Assembly (NCBI GenBank): GCA_052173655.1
Contig: JBQMYD010000004.1
Span: 62,001-126,000, forward strand
DNA length: 64,000 nt
Source of the DNA: RGIG9060 sp052173655
GTDB lineage: Bacteria; Spirochaetota; Spirochaetia; Treponematales; Treponemataceae
Direction of reading: 5' to 3'
Below the pieces are notes generated by a model. That model was not told the origin of the DNA and made no database searches. It saw nothing but the letters and a program-made list of their open reading frames with translations. Position numbers and translations under genes: made by a program. This document shows positions 52,693 to 62,235 of this stretch, piece by piece; the stretch's first letter is position 1, and each line of letters starts with the position of its first letter.

Positions 52693-53502
52693 ATGGAAGA
52701 TTGCTATAAAATCCTCGGGGTCGCTCGTGGTGCATCGATAGCCGAGATTAAGCGTGCTTACAGAAAAAAGGCTAAAGAATTTCATCCGGATCTTGCAGCA
52801 AAAGACCCTATACGACAGAAAAAAAATGCACAGGAGTTTCAAAGGCTTGTAAAAGCCTATCAAATTCTTTCCGATGCAAAGCAGCGTTCATTCTTTGATG
52901 TTTCTTTTTCTGCGTATTCAAACTGGAAAAAAAGGAAGCAAGATTCGGACGGTTTTGATTATCGTACTTGGCTTTTAGAACGTAACGATGAAGAAAGTCT
53001 TTGTAAACTTATTTTTTTTGATTTGCTTCATAACAGAGAAGATGAAGCTTGCAGACGTTACAAAGATTTAAATTGTGTCGGAAAGGATTTTAAGCTTTCA
53101 AGATATTTTACAAGGGAAGAATTTATGGATTACGGCTTTATTCTTGCCGAAGAGCTGTTTTTCCGTTCCGAATACTACGATGCCGCGATACTTCTTGAAC
53201 AGATAATCAGAATGGAATACGGTTTTAACTATTTCAGGTTATTTTTTCCCGAAGTAATAAAGCTTGTTATGAATATTTATAGAAATCACATTTACTCGGT
53301 TATAAGCGATGAGCTTGCAATCGATGTTTACGAGAGGGCTTTGGAGCTTGATTTCGGTAGTGAAAACGATGTTTTTTTTCTTACTATGATCGCTAATTGT
53401 TATAGACGAATCGGGGATATTGAAAGTGCAAAAATTTGTGCACAAAAAGCTGCCGAACTGGAGGTTAAAAATGATAAGATTAAAAAACGAAAAGCAAATT
53501 GA
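52693..53502 (+). CDS. J-domain protein with helical repeat C-terminus
   Basis: A 269-residue protein. The N-terminal J domain (residues 1-70, DCYKILGVARGASIAEIKRAYRKKAKEFHPDL) includes the HPD motif that stimulates DnaK. There is no Gly/Phe or zinc-finger region, so it is not classical DnaJ. The rest is helical with a TPR-like pair at the C-terminus (MIANCYRRIGDIESAKICAQKAAELE). No clear ribosome binding site was seen. It overlaps map by 32 bases. Confidence 0.85.
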   Translation: MEDCYKILGVARGASIAEIKRAYRKKAKEFHPDLAAKDPIRQKKNAQEFQRLVKAYQILSDAKQRSFFDVSFSAYSNWKKRKQDSDGFDYRTWLLERNDEESLCKLIFFDLLHNREDEACRRYKDLNCVGKDFKLSRYFTREEFMDYGFILAEELFFRSEYYDAAILLEQIIRMEYGFNYFRLFFPEVIKLVMNIYRNHIYSVISDELAIDVYERALELDFGSENDVFFLTMIANCYRRIGDIESAKICAQKAAELEVKNDKIKKRKAN

Positions 53503-54214
53503 TGGAATAAGAAAATCCTGTAAACTTTTAGCCTTAATGTTTGAGCAAATTATTCCTAAAATTCATGCAGGTATGAGCACAAAGGAAATTGATGATTTGG
53601 CAGTAAAATTTATCAAAACTCATGGAGGAGTGCCGGCTTGGTATTCCTGCGATTTTCCGGGTGCTTTATGTATTTCTGTAAATAACGAAGTCATACATGG
53701 GATTCCTTCAAAAAATAAAAAAATAAAAGAAGGTGATATAGTTTCTCTTGATGGAGGAATAGACCTTGACGGCTATATCAGTGATTCTTGCAGAACTATT
53801 GCTATAGGAAAGGTCAGTAAAGAGGCAGAAGATCTTATGGATATAACAAAAAAAGCTCTTCTTGCAGGAATTTCGGCATGTAAAGTAGGAAATAGGATAA
53901 GCGATATTTCAAATGCGGTTTCCCAAACTGTAGGAAGAAAATACGGCATTGTAACGGACTATTGCGGGCACGGAGTAGGTTTGGCAGTGCATGAAGATCC
54001 TTCAATTCCAAATTTATTTTTAGGCGGGCCTAATCCGAGAATTCAAGAAGGAATGGTTGTTGCTATAGAACCTATGATAAATATTGGAACCGGAGATGTA
54101 AAAGTTCTTGATGATGAATGGACTGTAGTTACTGCCGATGGAAAATTAAGTGCTCATCAAGAGCATACAGTTGCAGTATTCAAAGATCACACAGAAATTT
54201 TGACTATTTTATAG
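53471..54214 (+). CDS. map: Type I methionine aminopeptidase
   Basis: A 247-residue metalloenzyme that removes N-terminal Met from new proteins. Metal ligands lie in VSLDGGIDLDGYISDSCRT (two Asp), CGHGVGLAVHEDP (His), AIEPMINIG (Glu) and HQEHTVAV (Glu). The substrate His is in the PNLF/HED region. ATG 53471 has GGAGG seven bases upstream, within the end of the J-domain gene. Confidence 0.95.
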   Translation: MIRLKNEKQIDGIRKSCKLLALMFEQIIPKIHAGMSTKEIDDLAVKFIKTHGGVPAWYSCDFPGALCISVNNEVIHGIPSKNKKIKEGDIVSLDGGIDLDGYISDSCRTIAIGKVSKEAEDLMDITKKALLAGISACKVGNRISDISNAVSQTVGRKYGIVTDYCGHGVGLAVHEDPSIPNLFLGGPNPRIQEGMVVAIEPMINIGTGDVKVLDDEWTVVTADGKLSAHQEHTVAVFKDHTEILTIL

Positions 54215-54286
54215 AATTTTTGTAACTTGATTTATATAAAATTTTTTTTATAGTAAACTCAATTTTTACGGAGGTTTTATTCCAAT

Positions 54287-55783
54287 ATGAAACAATCTAA
54301 AAAATTTATTTTAATCTTAGCACTAATACTTTTAATTCCGCTTTTTAGTGCATCTTGTAAGGTAAAAGAAAATGCACAAATCGATACGCAAGATCAAGAA
54401 CTTCCTTTTATAGAAGAAAATCGCACTGAGCCGGAAATTTCTAAAGACTCTTTGGCTGTTGTTGAAGCTATGCAAAAATTGTTCCGTGAAGTTTCAGAAG
54501 AAGTTTTAAAATCCGTAGTTGAAGTTGATGTTGTGGAAACAAAAACCAGAAATATAATAACGCCGTTTGATCTTCCTTATTTCTTTTTTGGAAATCCGGA
54601 AAATGAAGACGGTTCATTTGGTCGTCAAAGAGAATATAAGCAACAAGGATTGGGTTCCGGTGTTATTGTTATGAAAAATAAAAATACTTATTATGTTTTA
54701 ACAAATAACCATGTTGCCGGTTCTGCAAATGAAATAAGCGTAAAGCTTTATGATTCAAGAGAATTTAAATGTAAACTTGTGGGGAACGATGAGCGTAAAG
54801 ATATAGCTCTTATTTCTTTTGAATCAAAGGATAACATTCCGGTTGCAAAACTGGGAAATTCTGATAAGGTTAGAACGGGTGATATTTGTTTTGCTATGGG
54901 AACACCTTTGGGATATTTTAGTTCTGTAACGCAGGGAATTATCAGTGCAACAGGACGCAGTGGCAGTGCAATTGGAAATATCAGCGACTTTATTCAAACT
55001 GATGCTTCAATTAATCAGGGAAATTCAGGTGGACCTCTTGTAAATATTTATGGCGAAGTAATAGGGATTAACACTTGGATTGCTTCCAGTAGCGGAGGTT
55101 CTGTTGGCTTGGGTTTTGCTATTCCCATTAACAATGTAAAAAAATCGATTAATGATTTTGTTACAAAAGGAAAGGCATCTTACGGCTGGCTTGGAGTTAA
55201 TCTTTATGAAGCAGATAAGGATTTTTTAAAAGAGTTGGGTGTTGAAAATCAAACAGGGGCTTTTGTTAGTCATATTTTTCTTAATTCACCTGCAACAAAA
55301 GGTGGAATGAAAGCCGGAGATTATATTATAAAACTAAACGGCAAAAATATAAAAAATGTAACTCAGCTTGTAAATGATGTAGGCATGATTGAAGCAGGTA
55401 CCGATTCTGAATTTGTTGTTATACGCGATGGTCAAATAAAAAATCTTACGGTAAAAATCGAAGCTAGAGATGATTCTGCTATTAATGATTTTCTAAAATT
55501 GTGGCCGGGCTTTTTGGTTTCTCCGATAAGCGATGAGGTAAGAAAAGAAATGAAGCTTGCAAGGGAGGTTGATGGGGTTGTTGTTCTTGAAGTACAGCCT
55601 AAAAGTCCTGCATCTGTTCTTAGGCTTCAAAGTAGGGATATAATTACTTCTGTTAATGGCAAAAAAATAAAAAATGTAAGAGACTTTTATAGGGAACTTT
55701 CTTCAAATGTTCAAGAATGTTGGTTTGAGTGTTATACGGCGGAAGGGCAACATACCTTTGAAACTCAAAAATATAGGTTCTAA
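54287..55783 (+). CDS. HtrA/Deg-family serine protease, lipoprotein
   Basis: A 498-residue envelope protease. The signal peptide ends in a lipobox (LFSASC), so it is predicted to be lipid-anchored, unlike soluble DegP. Catalytic triad: His in LTNNHVAGS, Asp in RKDIALI, Ser in INQGNSGGPLV. Two PDZ domains follow (about 300-390 and 410-495; KAGDYIIKLNGKNIKN and LQSRDIITSVNGKKIKN). It degrades or refolds misfolded exported proteins. CGGAGG precedes the ATG. Confidence 0.94.
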   Translation: MKQSKKFILILALILLIPLFSASCKVKENAQIDTQDQELPFIEENRTEPEISKDSLAVVEAMQKLFREVSEEVLKSVVEVDVVETKTRNIITPFDLPYFFFGNPENEDGSFGRQREYKQQGLGSGVIVMKNKNTYYVLTNNHVAGSANEISVKLYDSREFKCKLVGNDERKDIALISFESKDNIPVAKLGNSDKVRTGDICFAMGTPLGYFSSVTQGIISATGRSGSAIGNISDFIQTDASINQGNSGGPLVNIYGEVIGINTWIASSSGGSVGLGFAIPINNVKKSINDFVTKGKASYGWLGVNLYEADKDFLKELGVENQTGAFVSHIFLNSPATKGGMKAGDYIIKLNGKNIKNVTQLVNDVGMIEAGTDSEFVVIRDGQIKNLTVKIEARDDSAINDFLKLWPGFLVSPISDEVRKEMKLAREVDGVVVLEVQPKSPASVLRLQSRDIITSVNGKKIKNVRDFYRELSSNVQECWFECYTAEGQHTFETQKYRF

Positions 55784-55791
55784 AAAATCAC

Positions 55792-55820
55792 TTGTATTAA
55801 GACTTTTTTAAGGGTAGAAT
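55792..55820 (+). promoter_or_regulatory. Promoter of the phosphoribosyltransferase gene, predicted leaderless
   Basis: TTGTAT (55792-55797), 17-base spacer, TAGAAT (55815-55820), 7 bases to ATG 55828; no Shine-Dalgarno. Confidence 0.65.
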
Positions 55821-55827
55821 ACTTTGT

Positions 55828-56454
55828 ATGATGAAAGAATTTTTACCCTACGATAAAGTCAGAAATGATGCTTTAAAACTTGCTTACAAAATTTACAAAG
55901 AAGGATTTATTCCCGATGTAATTTATTGTTCTTTGCGTGGCGGAGCTTATATGGCAAATGTTATAAGCGAGTATTTTAAACTTGTATGCAAAGAAAAACA
56001 TCCGGTTTATTATGCCTCAGTTATTGCTCATTCTTATACAGATATAAGGTCTGCTTCAAAAATGAAACTTGACGGTTGGACTTACAGCCCTGATTACCTT
56101 AGATCGGGTGATAAAATTTTACTGGTTGATGATATTTTTGATACCGGTAACACTGTAAATTTTCTTGTGGATATTCTTTTGAGCAAAAGTATCCCACGAA
56201 AAGATATAAAAGTTGCAGTTCATGATTATAAGTATTATACAAATAAAAGAGAACAGTTGCCGATTCAGCCGGATTATTGGTGCCGAAAGTTTGTCATTGA
56301 TAACTGCGAAGAAGATCGCTGGATTCATTATATGAGTCATGAGTTAATCGGATTGAGTAAAAAAGAATTGGAAGAATATTACTACAAAGATGATCCGGAA
56401 TTGAAAGAGGTTTTTGATTTTCTTTTTGAGAATGAAAAAACCGAAAGATTATAA
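55828..56454 (+). CDS. Phosphoribosyltransferase family protein (hypoxanthine/xanthine type)
   Basis: A 208-residue protein with the type I PRTase fold. PRPP loop ILLVDDIFDTGNTVNF, pyrophosphate loop YCSLRGGAYMANVI, and a C-terminal PDYWCRKFV that resembles the purine-stacking region of hypoxanthine or xanthine phosphoribosyltransferases. The C-terminal 40 residues are rich in Glu and Lys. A purine salvage function is likely but the base is not decided. Start ATG 55828; ATG 55831 is also possible. Confidence 0.82.
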   Translation: MMKEFLPYDKVRNDALKLAYKIYKEGFIPDVIYCSLRGGAYMANVISEYFKLVCKEKHPVYYASVIAHSYTDIRSASKMKLDGWTYSPDYLRSGDKILLVDDIFDTGNTVNFLVDILLSKSIPRKDIKVAVHDYKYYTNKREQLPIQPDYWCRKFVIDNCEEDRWIHYMSHELIGLSKKELEEYYYKDDPELKEVFDFLFENEKTERL

Positions 56455-56468
56455 AAACAGGTGTGTCG

Positions 56469-58802
56469 ATGGAAAAAAAGTATAACAAAAACATTTTTAG
56501 ACTTTCCATACTTTTTGTGATTTTGTTTTGCTTTGCATTCCCTTTGCTTGCTCAAAATTATGTTATCAGTCCTGTTGAAGGAATTTGGGGTAATTATCAG
56601 ACTTTAGTTATTGATGTTCCGGAAGGAGGAGCTGCCTTTTATTCTGTTACCGGGGATGATCCTTTAAATTCCGGTTTTGTGTACGATTCTCCTGTCTTGC
56701 TGGAATTGGAAGGCGATGTAAAATTAAAAGTTGTAGTTACAAAAAAAGACTGTATATGTTTTGAAAATGTGATTAATTTCACAGTAAACAAAAAAAAGAA
56801 AATTAACTTGGGTTTTGAATCGGAAGTTGATGTTCCGATTGTTTGTGCTTGCCCTGAAAGTCCTGTTACTATTCCTGAAGATATGACTTTTATTTTTGAT
56901 GAAGTTAAATTTCCGTATTTAAAAGGCTGTCAAATTTCTTCCTCGCCTGAAAATGATCTTTGTGAACTTTTGCCGCTCATACTTGTTGATAATGAGAAAA
57001 ATCAATATCGCTATATGTTGTTGACTAAGGCTGTTGAGCAAGAAGAGTTTGTTTTAAAAAAGGAGCAGAATTCAAATAACATATTTTCCGATTCTGCTGA
57101 TTTAAAATCTGAAAGTTTAGATACGGTCGTTGACATTGATTTAAAAAATTTAGATTCTGAGGCTTTAAAATCTGTGCCTGAAAAAAATGTGGACGATTTG
57201 AACACAGCTCTAAGAGAAGTTCCGTTCGGCAGAGTTCCTTTTGAGGTAAATTTCAATCAATGGACAAATCTTTGTATAACCACTCCTGCTGATATGTATG
57301 TTTGCTTGGATAACGGAAATTGGATGACGGGAAAATTTGAATTAAATTTTAGTCGTGAAACCGATCATGTAATTTATTGGATCGAAAAATCTGTATTAGA
57401 TTCCGATACAGAATTTAATCCTGACTTGTATAAGGTTTTCTATTCAAAAATTCCAAGTAAACCTGAGTTGCTATTTGAACAAAAGGCAAAGAATTTGGGT
57501 GTAAAAATAAAATTGAGTTCTGATGATTTTACAATGAGCTTGGTTCAAAATAAAAATATCGGTTCAAAATTGACAGTTCCAAAGGATTCTTATTACATAG
57601 ATACCATTTTTGGTAATGAAAGCGAATATCAAATTCAGGTTCTTGTTCTTTTGGACGGAATTGCACAGGGATTTTTGACTCAAAATGTTCAAATAGATAA
57701 GTTGCCTCCTTCTCCGCCTGTAATTTTTACAGAGAATTCTAATTTTTTTATTAGAGATGATCTTGTTCTGTCCTTGATTTCGCCTGAAGATGTTTATACT
57801 TATTATCAATGTACTCCGGTAAACGAAAATGATTTGATGGATTTTTCATCTTTGAAAAGATCAAAAGCAAATTTTAATTTTTCTTTTGGCAAAACAGAAT
57901 TAAACGGAGAAAAGAAAATTGAATTAAAAGCCGATAAGGGAGAAGCCTTCTTTTATGAAGTTGCAGCCTATGCAAAAGATGATGCCGGAAACATAAGTTT
58001 GCCGTCTTATTATTGCAGCGTAATCGATTATTCAAATTTTTATTTAAAGGCTTTATCAGATAAGGATAAAAAAGATTCTATTTCCGATTATAAAGGAGAC
58101 GGAAGCCCTGCAAATCCATATTCTGATTTTTCTCAAATAAAAGATTTGTTTTCCTTGAACAGAAAGATAATAGTTCATCTTAGCGGAGATTTTGAAAATG
58201 TAACTTCAATTCCGATTACTCAAGATTGCAAAATTATTTCAGAAAACGGTAGCCGTATTTCTTTTATGGAAAATGTTTTTTTTGATTGTATAAACAGTAC
58301 AGTCAGCATTGAAAATTGTATCTTGGAACAAAACTATACAAAAACCGGTGAAGATTTTGAGCAGGTGAATTTCTTTAAATTAAAAAATTCCAATTTGATT
58401 TTGAAAGATTGTGAAATTATTTCGGTTATTAATCAAGCTGGAGCTGTTTTTGTTGCCGACCGTTCAGATTTAAAAATTGAAAAATGCGGTATTTCTTTGC
58501 AATCGGAAAATTACGGGGCAATTTGCAATACTTTGAATTCTTCGGTAAAAATAAAGGATTCAAGATTAACTGTTGTTTCCGATACTGCAGTTGCCTTTAC
58601 GATGAATGCAGGAAAGTTTGATTTATCTTCAAGTTTTGTTCAAATAGACGGTAAAACTTCAAAATTTTACGAGCTTTTTCATGTAAAGTATATCGTGAAT
58701 CAGAATAAGTTTTTTTACAAAAATAAATCACAAAATATGTTTGTTACAGATGTTTTTTCCGAAAAACTGTCTTATGAAGATAATCTTATCAAATTTTTTT
58801 AA
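56469..58802 (+). CDS. Large exported protein with chitobiase-like and parallel beta-helix-like regions
   Basis: A 777-residue protein. Signal peptide ILFVILFCFAFPLLAQ. Residues about 30-90 resemble the chitobiase/hexosaminidase C-terminal type fold (YSVTGDDPLNSGFVYDSPVLL). The middle has Asn/Asp-rich strands and an Ig-like region (QIDKLPPSPPVIFTENS). The last 200 residues look like a right-handed beta-helix (FFDCINSTVSIENCILEQNY, NLILKDCEIISVINQAGAVF, DLKIEKCGISLQSENYGAI). It is probably a surface or periplasmic protein. ATG 56469 has AGGTG upstream. No enzymatic motif was seen. Confidence 0.62.
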   Translation: MEKKYNKNIFRLSILFVILFCFAFPLLAQNYVISPVEGIWGNYQTLVIDVPEGGAAFYSVTGDDPLNSGFVYDSPVLLELEGDVKLKVVVTKKDCICFENVINFTVNKKKKINLGFESEVDVPIVCACPESPVTIPEDMTFIFDEVKFPYLKGCQISSSPENDLCELLPLILVDNEKNQYRYMLLTKAVEQEEFVLKKEQNSNNIFSDSADLKSESLDTVVDIDLKNLDSEALKSVPEKNVDDLNTALREVPFGRVPFEVNFNQWTNLCITTPADMYVCLDNGNWMTGKFELNFSRETDHVIYWIEKSVLDSDTEFNPDLYKVFYSKIPSKPELLFEQKAKNLGVKIKLSSDDFTMSLVQNKNIGSKLTVPKDSYYIDTIFGNESEYQIQVLVLLDGIAQGFLTQNVQIDKLPPSPPVIFTENSNFFIRDDLVLSLISPEDVYTYYQCTPVNENDLMDFSSLKRSKANFNFSFGKTELNGEKKIELKADKGEAFFYEVAAYAKDDAGNISLPSYYCSVIDYSNFYLKALSDKDKKDSISDYKGDGSPANPYSDFSQIKDLFSLNRKIIVHLSGDFENVTSIPITQDCKIISENGSRISFMENVFFDCINSTVSIENCILEQNYTKTGEDFEQVNFFKLKNSNLILKDCEIISVINQAGAVFVADRSDLKIEKCGISLQSENYGAICNTLNSSVKIKDSRLTVVSDTAVAFTMNAGKFDLSSSFVQIDGKTSKFYELFHVKYIVNQNKFFYKNKSQNMFVTDVFSEKLSYEDNLIKFF

Positions 58803-58862
58803 TTCTGTACTGATTGTTTTTTTTGCGATAAGTAAGATAAGCATAACAAGAAGGAGGATAAA

Positions 58863-59786
58863 ATGAAATTCATGATAAAAAAAACTTTTTTAATTTTCTT
58901 TTCGGTTTTCTTTTGCTTTTTTTTATTCTGTCAGGAAGTTTTGGTTTATGACGAAAGTATCGAAAATAAAAAAAACTATTCAGCTTTAATAAAAAGTTAT
59001 CTTATGAATGACGACATTGCAGATTGTAGTGAATATGCATTGCGTTCAAAGCAATTTTATTCTATTGAAGGTTTTAGTATTGAAAATTGTGCTTATGAAG
59101 TAACGGAAGCTGTGATATATAAAAATTATTACAAAAAAGATATTTTGGACAAGGAATATGTAAAAATTTTGGATGAGAATTCTTTTAAATATCTTCAGGA
59201 ATTTAAAAAGACTGCAACGAATTTTTTTAAATTTAATAAAAACGAATATATCAAAAACAAAAAATTTGTTGCACTTTCCAAGGCGATGAATTTATTTGAA
59301 AAATACGAAAAAAATAATTTTACTGAACAAGATTTTGTTGCTCTCTTATGGAAACCTGATCTTCTTTATGCAATTTTTAATAATTCAAAATTTTTTTTAC
59401 AAACAGATTTTACGGATCAAATGTACTCGGTATTTTTAAGATATTTTGATAAAGCAGAAAACGATGAATCACGATTGGATTTTAAAAATCATGAGAACTT
59501 CATAATCTTTCCATCTGAATGTTATGAATTTTATTCATCTTTATCTTTTGACATGATTGATGAGCAGTGCCTAAATTATTATAATTTTTCAAGACTTTTA
59601 AAAGAGGTTTACGAACTTTCTATCTTAAAATGTGTAAATTTGGATAAATATTTTTTGCAAGAAGATTTTGCCGTTATTAACGAAATTTTACATGACGGAT
59701 TTTATGTATTTATGATTTCCCCTGAATGCGTTTCGTATTTTGTTGATCGTTTGCAGGCTATTATTACAATTGAAAAAGATATTTAA
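58863..59786 (+). CDS. Exported hypothetical protein
   Basis: A 307-residue protein with signal peptide (FLIFFSVFFCFFLFCQ). AAGGAGG precedes the ATG. The mature part is predicted helical and very rich in Phe, Tyr, Lys and Asn (YLQEFKKTATNFFKFNKNEY). Three closely spaced exported-protein genes follow each other here (56469, 58863, 59880). No family was recognised. Confidence 0.5.
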   Translation: MKFMIKKTFLIFFSVFFCFFLFCQEVLVYDESIENKKNYSALIKSYLMNDDIADCSEYALRSKQFYSIEGFSIENCAYEVTEAVIYKNYYKKDILDKEYVKILDENSFKYLQEFKKTATNFFKFNKNEYIKNKKFVALSKAMNLFEKYEKNNFTEQDFVALLWKPDLLYAIFNNSKFFLQTDFTDQMYSVFLRYFDKAENDESRLDFKNHENFIIFPSECYEFYSSLSFDMIDEQCLNYYNFSRLLKEVYELSILKCVNLDKYFLQEDFAVINEILHDGFYVFMISPECVSYFVDRLQAIITIEKDI

Positions 59787-59879
59787 ATTTGCTTTATTAA
59801 ATAGCAGTTTTTATAAAGTGAATTCTGATAAAGTGAATTTATAGAAATTTTCATTATAAAAAATTTAAGAGGTTTAAAA

Positions 59880-60554
59880 GTGAAGTTTAAAAATATTATA
59901 AATTTCAAAAATGCTATTGTTTTTACAAGTATGTTTTGTTTTTTATGGATTTTTTGTTTATGTTCATGTCAAAAAAGAAATTCGGATACGCAAACTAAAA
60001 AGAATATAGAAAATGAACGTTCTACAAATTTTTCGTTTAATGATGATTCTGAAGAATCGATAGAAGATTTTTCACCTGCCGAATTTTTTATTATAAATCT
60101 TGATGAAAACACTTTTGCACTTAACGATAGTGTAAAAACGATTATTGCAGATTATGTTTCAAATTGGAGCGGTGAATTGAAAAAATATACCTATGAGTCT
60201 TCTTTTTTTACAGATTTAAAAATAGTTTCTGCAACATCAAAAGTTAATTTTGCAGATTTAACGGAACCGGTTTTGTATGTATTTTCTCCGGAATTTCAAG
60301 GTATTTGTCAGTTCGGTTTTTGCGATAAAAACGCAAATAAGTGTCGCTATGAAGGCTATTTTGCAATTTTTGATGAAGATGGAACGCTTCTTAATGTAAG
60401 TAACGATAATTATACCGCCGATCAGGATTTTGAATTGCAACTTTCAACCGATAAAATTTATTACATTGTTTTGGGACGTTTTTTTCAAAATGAAACTCAA
60501 ACTGAAGTTTGTTTTTTCATAAAGGAAAATATCAAGGGCGGATTTAATGAGTAA
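59880..60554 (+). CDS. Hypothetical lipoprotein
   Basis: A 224-residue predicted lipoprotein starting at GTG 59880 with AAGAGG upstream. The hydrophobic segment ends in a lipobox (IFCLCSC). A Glu/Asp/Ser-rich linker is followed by a strand-rich domain (FFIINLDENTFALNDS; LQLSTDKIYYIVLGRFFQNE) that resembles bacterial pre-peptidase-like beta domains in style only. Its stop overlaps the rnhB start by 8 bases. Confidence 0.55.
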   Translation: MKFKNIINFKNAIVFTSMFCFLWIFCLCSCQKRNSDTQTKKNIENERSTNFSFNDDSEESIEDFSPAEFFIINLDENTFALNDSVKTIIADYVSNWSGELKKYTYESSFFTDLKIVSATSKVNFADLTEPVLYVFSPEFQGICQFGFCDKNANKCRYEGYFAIFDEDGTLLNVSNDNYTADQDFELQLSTDKIYYIVLGRFFQNETQTEVCFFIKENIKGGFNE

Positions 60555-61140
60555 GCTGCTGTGCGGGCTTGACGAAGCCGGAAGAGGTCCCATAGCAGGG
60601 CCTGTGTGTGCAGGTTGTGTTATTCTGGGACATGATTTTGATGCTTCAATTCTTAACGATTCAAAGAAACTTTCCGAAAAAAAACGAAATGTTATTGAAG
60701 CTGTTATAAAAGAAAAGGCTGTTGCTTGGTCGGTGGCACTTGTAAGCCATGAAGTTATAGATAAAATAAATATTTTGCAGGCTTCTTTAACTGCAATGAA
60801 AAATGCTTTTGAGTCTTTGCATACTCCGGATGGAAAAGTTTATAATGTGGATTGCAAAAATATTTGCAGGATAATAGTTGACGGGCTTTATGTTCCTCAA
60901 ATTTTTGTTTCAAAAAATATTGAATTGTTCCCTCTTGTTAAGGCGGATTCAAAAATTCCTGAAGTCATGGCGGCTTCAATCCTTGCAAAAAATGAAAGAG
61001 ACAGGGTAATGATGCATTACCACGCTCTTTTTCCGCAATATTCGTATGATAAGCATAAAGGTTATCCTACAAAACTGCACAAGGAATTATGCAAAAAATA
61101 CGGTCCATCGCCTATTCAGCGTCTTAGTTTTAAATATTAA
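60547..61140 (+). CDS. rnhB: Ribonuclease HII
   Basis: A 197-residue enzyme that removes RNA from RNA-DNA hybrids, including single ribonucleotides. Signature LCGLDEAGRGPIAGPVCAG with the catalytic Asp-Glu pair, ILNDSKKLSEKKR, the Asp in RIIVDGLYVP, and KADSKIPEVMAASILAKNERD. YDKHKGYPTKLH is the usual C-terminal motif. It converges with nrdR with nine bases between the stops. Confidence 0.96.
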   Translation: MSKLLCGLDEAGRGPIAGPVCAGCVILGHDFDASILNDSKKLSEKKRNVIEAVIKEKAVAWSVALVSHEVIDKINILQASLTAMKNAFESLHTPDGKVYNVDCKNICRIIVDGLYVPQIFVSKNIELFPLVKADSKIPEVMAASILAKNERDRVMMHYHALFPQYSYDKHKGYPTKLHKELCKKYGPSPIQRLSFKY

Positions 61141-61149
61141 AAATCTGTT

Positions 61150-61608
61150 TCATACTTTTTCCAAATTTTTTACTTCTGCAATGAATTCATCGATATTTTT
61201 AAAGTGCCTGTAAACCGAAGCAAATCTTATGTAAGCAACCTTATCCAAATTGTAAAGCTTGCTTAAAACCAGTTCTCCAAGTTCTTTTGTAGAAATTTCT
61301 CTGCAAGCTTTGTTTTTCATGATAGCTTCATCTTCTATTTCACTTAGAATGGCTTCAATCTGTGCCGTAGAAACAGGGCGTTTTTCCAATGCCCTCTCAA
61401 TTCCTTTTGAAAGCTTTTTTCTGTCGAACGGTTGGCGTCTTTTGTCGCTTTTTATAACCATGAAAGGCTTTTCTTCTATGTGTTCATAGCTTGTAAAACG
61501 GTATCCGCAACAAAGACATTCTCTTCGTCTTCTAATACTTTCCCCGTTTGCCATCTGCCTTGATTCTAAAACTTTATCTTCAAGGCTACCGCAATAAGGA
61601 CATCTCAT
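61150..61608 (-). CDS. nrdR: Transcriptional repressor NrdR
   Basis: A 152-residue repressor of ribonucleotide reductase genes. Zinc ribbon MRCPYCG...CLCCGYRFTSYE, followed by an ATP-cone domain (FMVIKSDKRRQPFDRKKLSKGI) that binds ATP or dATP. ATG 61608 is the family start, with GGGGGA upstream; a TTG at 61620 is in frame. No nrd gene lies in the window, so its targets are elsewhere. Confidence 0.95.
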   Translation of the reverse strand: MRCPYCGSLEDKVLESRQMANGESIRRRRECLCCGYRFTSYEHIEEKPFMVIKSDKRRQPFDRKKLSKGIERALEKRPVSTAQIEAILSEIEDEAIMKNKACREISTKELGELVLSKLYNLDKVAYIRFASVYRHFKNIDEFIAEVKNLEKV

Positions 61609-61632
61609 TTTTTCCCCCAAAATTCACGCCGC

Positions 61633-62235
61633 TCATTTTTCGTAAAAATATTTTGAGCATATCGGCCGCAGGTAATAAGCACAAATCGATGCAATTATCA
61701 ATTTTATAATGTCTGCGATTATATAATACTTAAATTTCAAAGCTCCCAAGATTTTTATTACTTCAAGATCTATTTTTATTGAATTAAACTGAAAGAATTT
61801 TATGATTCCCAAGAATTCAATCATAAAAAAGCCTGCAAGACATCCTGAAAAAATTTTTGAAAAAGGGATTTTTTCGTCAGGATCATTTTGATTTTCAGGT
61901 TTCCCTATAACAAAACCTGTCAGCAAGGCTCCAACAAAATATCCTATTAAAAAGCCTCCTGTAGGCCCGGAAAGAACTTCCATTCCTTTTCCGAAATGAG
62001 AAAACACGGGAAGCCCCAATGCTCCGGAAATTAAAACTATGCCGGAAACAGAAGCTCCTTGAATTCCTCCGAAAAGTGCTGCAAAAAATATTGCAAACAT
62101 ATTTTGGAACGTAAAATAAAATTTGAGATCTCCGATTTTAAATGATGCCATTCCTGAAATTGCCATAACAAAGGCAGCTACAAATAAAGCAAAAGATCTT
62201 ATACTATTATTTGTCAATGTCAATTTCGTTTTCAT
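61633..62235 (-). CDS. bioY: Biotin transporter substrate-binding subunit BioY
   Basis: A 200-residue integral membrane protein with about six helices. Conserved BioY features: FTFQNMFAIFFAALFGG, LGLPVFSHFGKGMEVLSGPTGGFLIGYFVGALLTGF. It binds biotin as the S component of an ECF transporter. ATG 62235 was chosen, placing it 29 bases inside the end of lnt, because the longer frame adds a non-family hydrophilic tail. Biotin uptake implies that the organism depends on external biotin, which is inference. Confidence 0.88.
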   Translation of the reverse strand: MKTKLTLTNNSIRSFALFVAAFVMAISGMASFKIGDLKFYFTFQNMFAIFFAALFGGIQGASVSGIVLISGALGLPVFSHFGKGMEVLSGPTGGFLIGYFVGALLTGFVIGKPENQNDPDEKIPFSKIFSGCLAGFFMIEFLGIIKFFQFNSIKIDLEVIKILGALKFKYYIIADIIKLIIASICAYYLRPICSKYFYEK

